Positions 7,255 through 12,182 of a stretch of DNA of 12,182 nt are shown one piece after another. How positions within the stretch are numbered: the first letter of the stretch is position 1; each line of letters opens with the position of its first letter. The translations under genes were made by a program, and so were the position numbers. Location: NCBI GenBank assembly GCA_026770585.1, contig MU646364.1, forward strand, positions 290,547 through 302,728, in the 5' to 3' direction. The notes beneath the pieces were generated by a model. The model had not been told where the DNA came from and made no database searches. It saw nothing but the letters and a program-made list of their open reading frames with translations. The DNA comes from Baffinella frigidus (Eukaryota; Cryptophyceae; Cryptomonadales; Baffinellaceae).

Positions 7255-8905
7255 GAGTCTTGAGGGTTGAGGATTGAGGGTTGAGGGTTGAGGGTTGTTG
7301 GCTAAGGTTTGAGGGTTCAAGATTTAGGGTTTGGTGATTGGGGTTTAGATTTGAGGGTTGAGTTTTTAGGCTTTAAACTTTAATCTCTAGAATTGAGGAT
7401 TGGGGCTTCATGGTTGAGGCTTGAGGGTCAAGGGTTCATGATTTAGGGTTCAGAGTATAAAGTTGAAGGTTTAGGGTTTAGGGTTCAGGGTTTAGGGTTT
7501 CAGGTTCAGGGTTCAGGGGTCAGGTTTCATGGTTCAAGGTTTGGTGATCAGGGTTTAGTGTTTAGTGTTTAGGTTGTGGAGGGTTAATTGAGGCTTGAGG
7601 CTTGAGGCTTTAAGTTTTATGGTTTACTGCTTAGGATTTGGGGTTCAGGGTTCAGGGTTCGGGGTTGGGTTTAGGGTTCAGGGTTTAGGGTTTAGGGTTT
7701 AGGGTTTAGGGTTTAGGGTTTAGGGTTTGGGGTTTAGGGTTTGTGGTTGATGGTTTAGGGTTTAGGGCTTTTGTTTTTTGGTTTAGGGTTTGGGGTTTAG
7801 GTGTTGAACGTTTGGGCTTCGTGGTTTAATCTGTAGGTTCAAGGTTTTGAGGTCCAGGGTTCACAATACGAGGTTCAGGGTCCTCGGTTTCTAGAGGGTG
7901 AGGATTTTGGGTTTTGGGTTTTGGGTTCAGGGTTGAGGGTTGAGGGTTCAAGGTTGAGGGTTGAGGGTTTGGGGTTTGGGCATTAGGGTTTAGGGTTCAG
8001 TGTTGAGGGTTGAGGGTTGAATTTTTTTCAGGGTTCAGGCTGTACGGTTAAGAGTTTGGGATTGAGAGTTTAAGTTTCAAGGTTTAGGGTTCAGGGTTTA
8101 GTGTGTGGTCTTTTCTCAAGGTTCAGGGTGAAGTGTGCAAGGCTTAGCAGGGTGAAGTGTGCAAGGCTTGGGGTGTGGGGGTTAGGGTTTAGGCTTAAGG
8201 GTTGACGTTTACGCGTCAGGATTTAAGCTTTAGTCTTACGGTGTACTGTCTAGGTCTCAGTGCATGCTATTCAGACTCTATGGCTCACAGGTCAGAGTTA
8301 GAGTTCAGGGTTCAGGGATAAGGGTTTGAGGTTGAGGGTTTAGGGTTTAGGGTTTAGGGTTTAGGGTTGAGGGTTCAGGGTTAAGGGTTTGGGTTTTTGG
8401 CTAAAGGTTTCAGGGATGAGGTTTCAGGGTTCATGTTGTAGGTTTTGGTTTGAGGTTTAGGGTTTAGGGTTTATGGTTTAGAGTTCAGGGTTCAGGGTTC
8501 AGGGTTTGAGGTTTAGGGTTTAGGGTTTAGGGTTTAGGGTTTAGGGGATCAGGTTTTAGGGTTCAGGGTGCAGGGTTTAAGGTTTAAGGTTTGGTTTAGG
8601 GTTTAGAGGTGAGGGTTTGGGGTTTTGAGATTTGGGATTCAGGGTTGGCAGTTTGAGTGTTAGGGTTTAGTGTTCAGGTTTGGTGTTGAGGGTCCAGGGT
8701 TTAGGGTTTAGGGTTTAGGGGTTCAGGGTTTAGGGTTTAGGTTTTAGGTTTTAGGGGTCAGAGTTCAGGGTTCAGGGTTTAGGGTTGAGGGTTGCGGGAT
8801 TCAGGTTTAGGGTTTGGGGTTCAGGGTTAAGGGTTCAGGGGTCAGTGTTCTTGAGGGTTCAGGGGTCAGTGTTCAGGGTTCAGGGTTTAGGTTTTATTCT
8901 TTAGG
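7255..8905 (-). repeat. Intergenic telomere-like block in reversed polarity (G-rich on +)
   Basis: About 1.65 kb of degenerate GGGTTTA/GGGTTCA/GGGTTGA units, with clean TTTAGGG runs at about 7680-7730, 8335-8365 and 8515-8545. The C-rich strand is on the minus strand here, opposite to the Hsp70 introns. A 21-bp direct repeat AGGGTGAAGTGTGCAAGGCT(T) at 8125 and 8149 is the main non-heptad feature. I see no gene in it. Confidence 0.85.
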
Positions 8906-9159
8906 GAGCAGAAAAGAAGTTTTAGGGTTATTTTTTTGGAGTTGAGGCAAGTGTGCATGAGCCTCGTGTCCCCAGATAGTGTCTGGGAAAGCAACGATTG
9001 TCGATAGACCTATCACCACCGCGAAGAGCTGATGTTGCAGATTTTCAAATTCCTGCAAGACCACGCAGAGCCGCGGGAGGGTCCCGGCGGCCCATGAAAC
9101 CCCTACCGGAAGGAGAGAAAGCAAGGTTTATCAAATTGTCAAGGAGGGGAGGGGTCCTT
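8906..9159. other. Non-repetitive island, function unclear
   Basis: About 250 bp of ordinary-composition sequence between the telomere-like block and the dispersed repeat. The minus strand is open over 8894-9124 and includes a moderately hydrophobic stretch. Its codons lack the strong G/C third-position bias of the two recognised genes, and I recognise no family. Confidence 0.4.
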
Positions 9160-9298
9160 TGCCCTTTAGGTCCTTTAGGTTTAGGTCCTTTAGGTCCTTT
9201 AGGTCCTTTAGGTTTTGATTTCTCCCAACATATGCCAACGACACGCCCTTCCGTAGAAAGGACTGCAGAGAAAGCATTTTTGCTTTCGGATCGCGTTG
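9160..9298 (+). repeat. Dispersed repeat, copy C, upstream of the OPR gene
   Basis: Opens with an expanded run of 9-bp units (CTTTAGGTC, about five), then ATTTCTCCCAACATA, ACACGCCC, and TTTTTGCTTTCGGATCGCG. It is the longest copy of the family. Two more 9-bp units in the same orientation follow at 9319-9340. Confidence 0.75.
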
Positions 9299-9340
9299 CG
9301 CTCTCCATGATACAATTGGTCCTTTAGGTCCTTCAGGTCC

Positions 9341-9516
9341 GAGTTTTGTTATTGGGAACTCCCAACTCCTTGTTCGTAGAATTAAAAACATTTATAAAAT
9401 ATTTGGAGGAAGCTTAAAGCTGCGGGATCCGCTCGGCTGTCGATGGCTGATTAGGAGGTCGGTGAGGCTAGCGAGGACGACTGGGGGTCCCGGCCGTTGG
9501 TACCGTTCGGTGGAAC
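9341..9516 (+). promoter_or_regulatory. Possible promoter and 5' leader of the OPR gene
   Basis: An AT-rich patch at 9379-9403 contains TTTATAAAAT (9391-9400), about 120 bp before the start codon, a TATA-like position if transcription starts shortly downstream. An in-frame TAG at 9469 closes the reading frame upstream of the ATG. This rests on composition only. Confidence 0.3.
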
Positions 9517-12182
9517 ATGGCGGCGGCGGCCGCGCGATGGTTATCCAGGGGCGGCGCGACAGCTGCACGAGTGAATGGGGGCGGTCCGAGGTGCAACTTG
9601 TTTCCGCGCGTCGGGCAGGAACGTTTGCTCGTGACAGGGATCGCCTCACCTGTCAGTGCGCAACGTCTCCGTCCACCTCGCTCGTGTAGCGGTGTGTGGA
9701 GGGGCCTGTCCGGCCATGGGGGTGCTGGAGGAGAGACCAAGTCGGCTGTGCGGGGCCCGGACCCAGCGCAGATAACGCATGCCATGAGGCAGTGCACGGG
9801 CGCAGAGGGACTGCTGGCGCTGGTGAACGAACACGGATCGAGTTTCAACCATATCCACGTGAGTGCCGCGTGGAGCACTGCGACCAGGGCGCAATTCGGC
9901 GTGCCAGGATCTTCGGGACGCGCCAGGCAGGAGCTCGCGCAGAAGCTGCAGGCATTGGCGCTGGCGAACATGGCGGCCATGGGGGCGCGTGAGGTTGCGA
10001 CCGTTCTGCATTCGGCGGCAAAGCTGCATTTGCTCGGGTGGCGACCCGCTCGTGAGCTGGTGGAGGGTCTGATGCTGCGAGCGACGGCGACTGCGGACAG
10101 CCTCGAGCCGCAAGGCGCCTCGATTCTGATGTGGGCGCTCGCGAAGATGGAGCAGAAGCCACACGCTGCCCTTCTCGAGGCGGTCCAGCACCAAGCCACA
10201 GCCACCATCCGCGGGTTCAAACCCCAGGGTGTCTCCAACCTGCTGTGGTCGCTGGCGACGATGAGGGAGCAGCCGCAGCCCTTTCTGCTAGATGCGATGC
10301 AGCGGCAGGCGGTGAAGACAGCACCGGGATTCAAGGCGCAGGAGGTGAAGGACGTGTTGTGGGCACTGGCGACGCTTGAGGTTGCGCCGGAGCCGGAACT
10401 CGTGAGTGCGATGCAGCGACAGGCCATGGCCACGGCCGGTGAATGGAACCCCCAGATCATCGCCAACCTCACGTGGGCTTTGGCAAAGATGGACCAGACG
10501 CCCGACCGAGCGCTACTGGAGGCGATGCAGAAAAAGGCGGTGGCGACTGCGGACAGGTTCAACCATGGGGGTGTTACGATGTTCATGTGGGCGCTGGCGA
10601 CCATGGGGGAGACGCCGCATGCCGACCTACTGACGGCCATGCAGCGCCGTGCGACGGCGACGGCAAGTGGGAGCACGCCGCAGGGTGTCAGCAATCTATT
10701 GTGGGCGCTGGCGAAGATGGGCGAGGAGCCGGATGCGGACCTGCTGGCGGCGATGCAGCGGCGGGCACTCGTGATTGCACGGGAGTTCATCCCCCAGGAA
10801 ATCGTGAATCTGATGTGGGCGCTCGCGACGATGGGGAAGACGGCTGATGCAGACCTTCTGGAGGCGATGCAGCGGCGGTCGACCGCGCTTGTCGAGGAGT
10901 TCATCCCGAAGGGTGTCTCGAATCTGATGTGGGCGCTGGCCAAGATGGGGGAGCAGCCGCACGAGGATTTGCTAGAGGGGATGCAGTGGCGGGCACATGC
11001 GCTTGCGGGGGATTTCAAGCCTCAAGAAATCGCGAGTTTTGTGTGGGCGGTGGCGACGATGCGGGCGCAGCTTTACGAAGACGTGCTGGATGAGATGCTG
11101 CCGCAGGCTCTCTTGGTTGCGGGGGACTTCAAACCCCAAGAAATCTCGAGCCTCATGTGGGCGCTCGTGACGATGGGGAAGAGGCCTCATAGAGACCTTC
11201 TGGAAGCGATGCAGCTGCGGGCGACTGCGCTTGCTGGGGGGTTCATCCCGCAGGGTGTCTCCAGCCTGATGTGGGCGCTGGCGTCGATGGGGATCAAGCC
11301 TGACGCAGATCTGCTGGAAGCGATGCAGAAACGGGCGATGGCGCTGGCGGGGGACTTCAAACCCCAAGAAGCCGCGAATCTGCTGTGGGCGCACGCGTGC
11401 TTCGGTGTGTCGCCGGACGGGGCCGCACCCAGCTTCTTCGAGTCGATGGCTGCTGGGATTCTTGCGGACGGGTTCGAGAGGCTGAATGTGTCGGAGAGGT
11501 CTCAGATCCACCAGTTTCTGCTCTCGTGCGCGCTCGAGCCGGCGTGGAAGGAGCACGCGCTGCCGGAGAGTGTGCGAAGGATTCAGGCGGATCACGGCGA
11601 GGACTTGCGCTTAACTTTTTTGCAAGCTGCTGTACACCCCTCGCGCTTGCAGGTCTCCACACAACCCGGAACCCGAAGCCCGAAGCCCGAATCCCTAAAT
11701 CTCGAACCCCACGTTTGGAACCCGGAGTCCGGAATATGAAGCCCGACGCCCCAAACCTGAAACCCGAATCTCGACCCCCAAAAGTCGAAACCCTAAACCC
11801 TAAACCCTGCACCCCAACGTCCCTTCTCGATCCGGACTCTAGGGTCCGGGACCTCGTAGTTATATCGAGGCTGAGTGAGTGGGCGTGTATTGACATGGAC
11901 AGTTGGCGTGGGTTGAATGGCCGTGGCGTCGCGGTGACAGGGTCAGGTGGCGTCGGCTGGATGGTGTTGGGTTTGCATGGTCAGTTGACGTCGGCTCAAC
12001 GACCGTGGCGTTGGGTTGGCAGGGTCAAGTCGCCAAGACTGAATAGCCCTGGCGTTTGGTGTGCAGCGTCAGGTAGCCAAGTCGCTCCGGACGCTCTTCA
12101 AAGGCCTGGATGTGAGCGAAGAGGTTCACGAGGCGAGGTCCGGGTACAGCATCGACGTGCGCGTGGAGAGGAGTTGGGCGGG
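9517..12182 (+). CDS. OPR (octotricopeptide-repeat) protein with RAP domain, 3'-partial
   Basis: Exon 1 is 9517-11652 (712 codons) and exon 2 is 12073 to beyond the window end, phase 0. The start is the first ATG after the in-frame TAG at 9469. Residues 1-34 have no acidic residue and several Arg, like a mitochondrial presequence; no hydrophobic signal peptide is seen. Residues 181-636 are twelve tandem 38-residue repeats (DNA 10057-11424) of the form LLEAMQRRA...FxPQxxxNLMWALAxM, with the Trp conserved in all twelve; 143-180 looks like a degenerate extra copy. Exon 2 reads VAKSLRTLFKGLDVSEEVHE then SGYSIDV, typical of the start of a RAP domain. OPR and RAP proteins bind organellar RNAs and act in their processing, stability or translation; the target cannot be inferred. 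The 2136-nt uninterrupted first exon contrasts with the finely split Hsp70. Confidence 0.85.
11653..12072 (+). repeat. OPR gene intron: C-rich heptads, then 39-44-bp tandem units reaching the acceptor
   Basis: The donor GT is at 11653, after a CAG codon. Positions 11660-11815 hold CCCGAA and CCCTAAA-type heptads, C-rich on the sense strand as in Hsp70. From 11892 degenerate units start at about 11892, 11936, 11975, 12018 and 12061, sharing GGCAGGGTCAGGTGGCGTCG-like sequence. The last unit contains the real acceptor and exon 2 start (GTCAG|GTAGCCAAG); unit 4 has GTCAAGTCGCCAAG at the matching place. Confidence 0.7.

Noticed and set aside
9468-11018. A 516-codon open frame on the minus strand
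   Set aside because: It runs antisense to the OPR repeats. Its own periodicity mirrors the 114-bp units and the strong G/C third-position bias, which removes stops on the other strand.

Overview
This is nuclear DNA from a eukaryote, most likely a plastid-bearing microbial alga. The signs are a finely split cytosolic Hsp70 gene with canonical GT-AG introns, GC-rich exons, an octotricopeptide-type (OPR) RNA-binding repeat protein with the start of a RAP domain, and pervasive degenerate telomere-like heptads of the CCCTAAA/TTTAGGG type used by plants, green algae and several alveolate and other algal groups. I cannot name the genus. All 18 Hsp70 donors are GT, which argues mildly against a typical dinoflagellate.

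Layout. (1) 1-6759, + strand: the C-terminal three quarters of an Hsp70 gene, 19 exons encoding 480 residues plus stop, open at the 5' side. It begins inside the ATPase domain and ends in the cytosolic EEVD tail. The average exon is about 76 nt. Thirteen of 18 introns are built largely of C-rich heptads (CCCTAAA, CCCTGAA, CCCCAAA, CCCGAAA variants), always with the C-rich strand on the sense strand. The remaining intron sequence holds two MITE-like inverted-repeat elements, three copies of a dispersed repeat, minisatellites, and damaged or partial copies of neighbouring exon sequence. (2) 6760-7254: Hsp70 3' flank, with a partial tandem duplication of the end of the last exon. (3) 7255-8900: about 1.65 kb of telomere-like repeats in the opposite polarity (G-rich on +). 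(4) 8901-9516: a short non-repetitive island, a fourth copy of the dispersed repeat, and an AT-rich possible promoter. (5) 9517-12182, + strand: an OPR protein gene with one long exon (12 tandem 38-residue repeats), a 420-bp intron, and the start of a RAP-domain exon cut by the window end.

The two genes are not obviously linked in function: one is a general cytosolic chaperone, the other probably acts in organellar RNA metabolism. The noteworthy biology is in the introns. They look colonised by telomere-like repeats in a fixed orientation, and several splice acceptors are preceded by tandem duplications that include acceptor-like or exon-start sequence. Position 1 is not a chromosome end: an exon at 133 starts in mid-protein, so the opening repeats are intronic.
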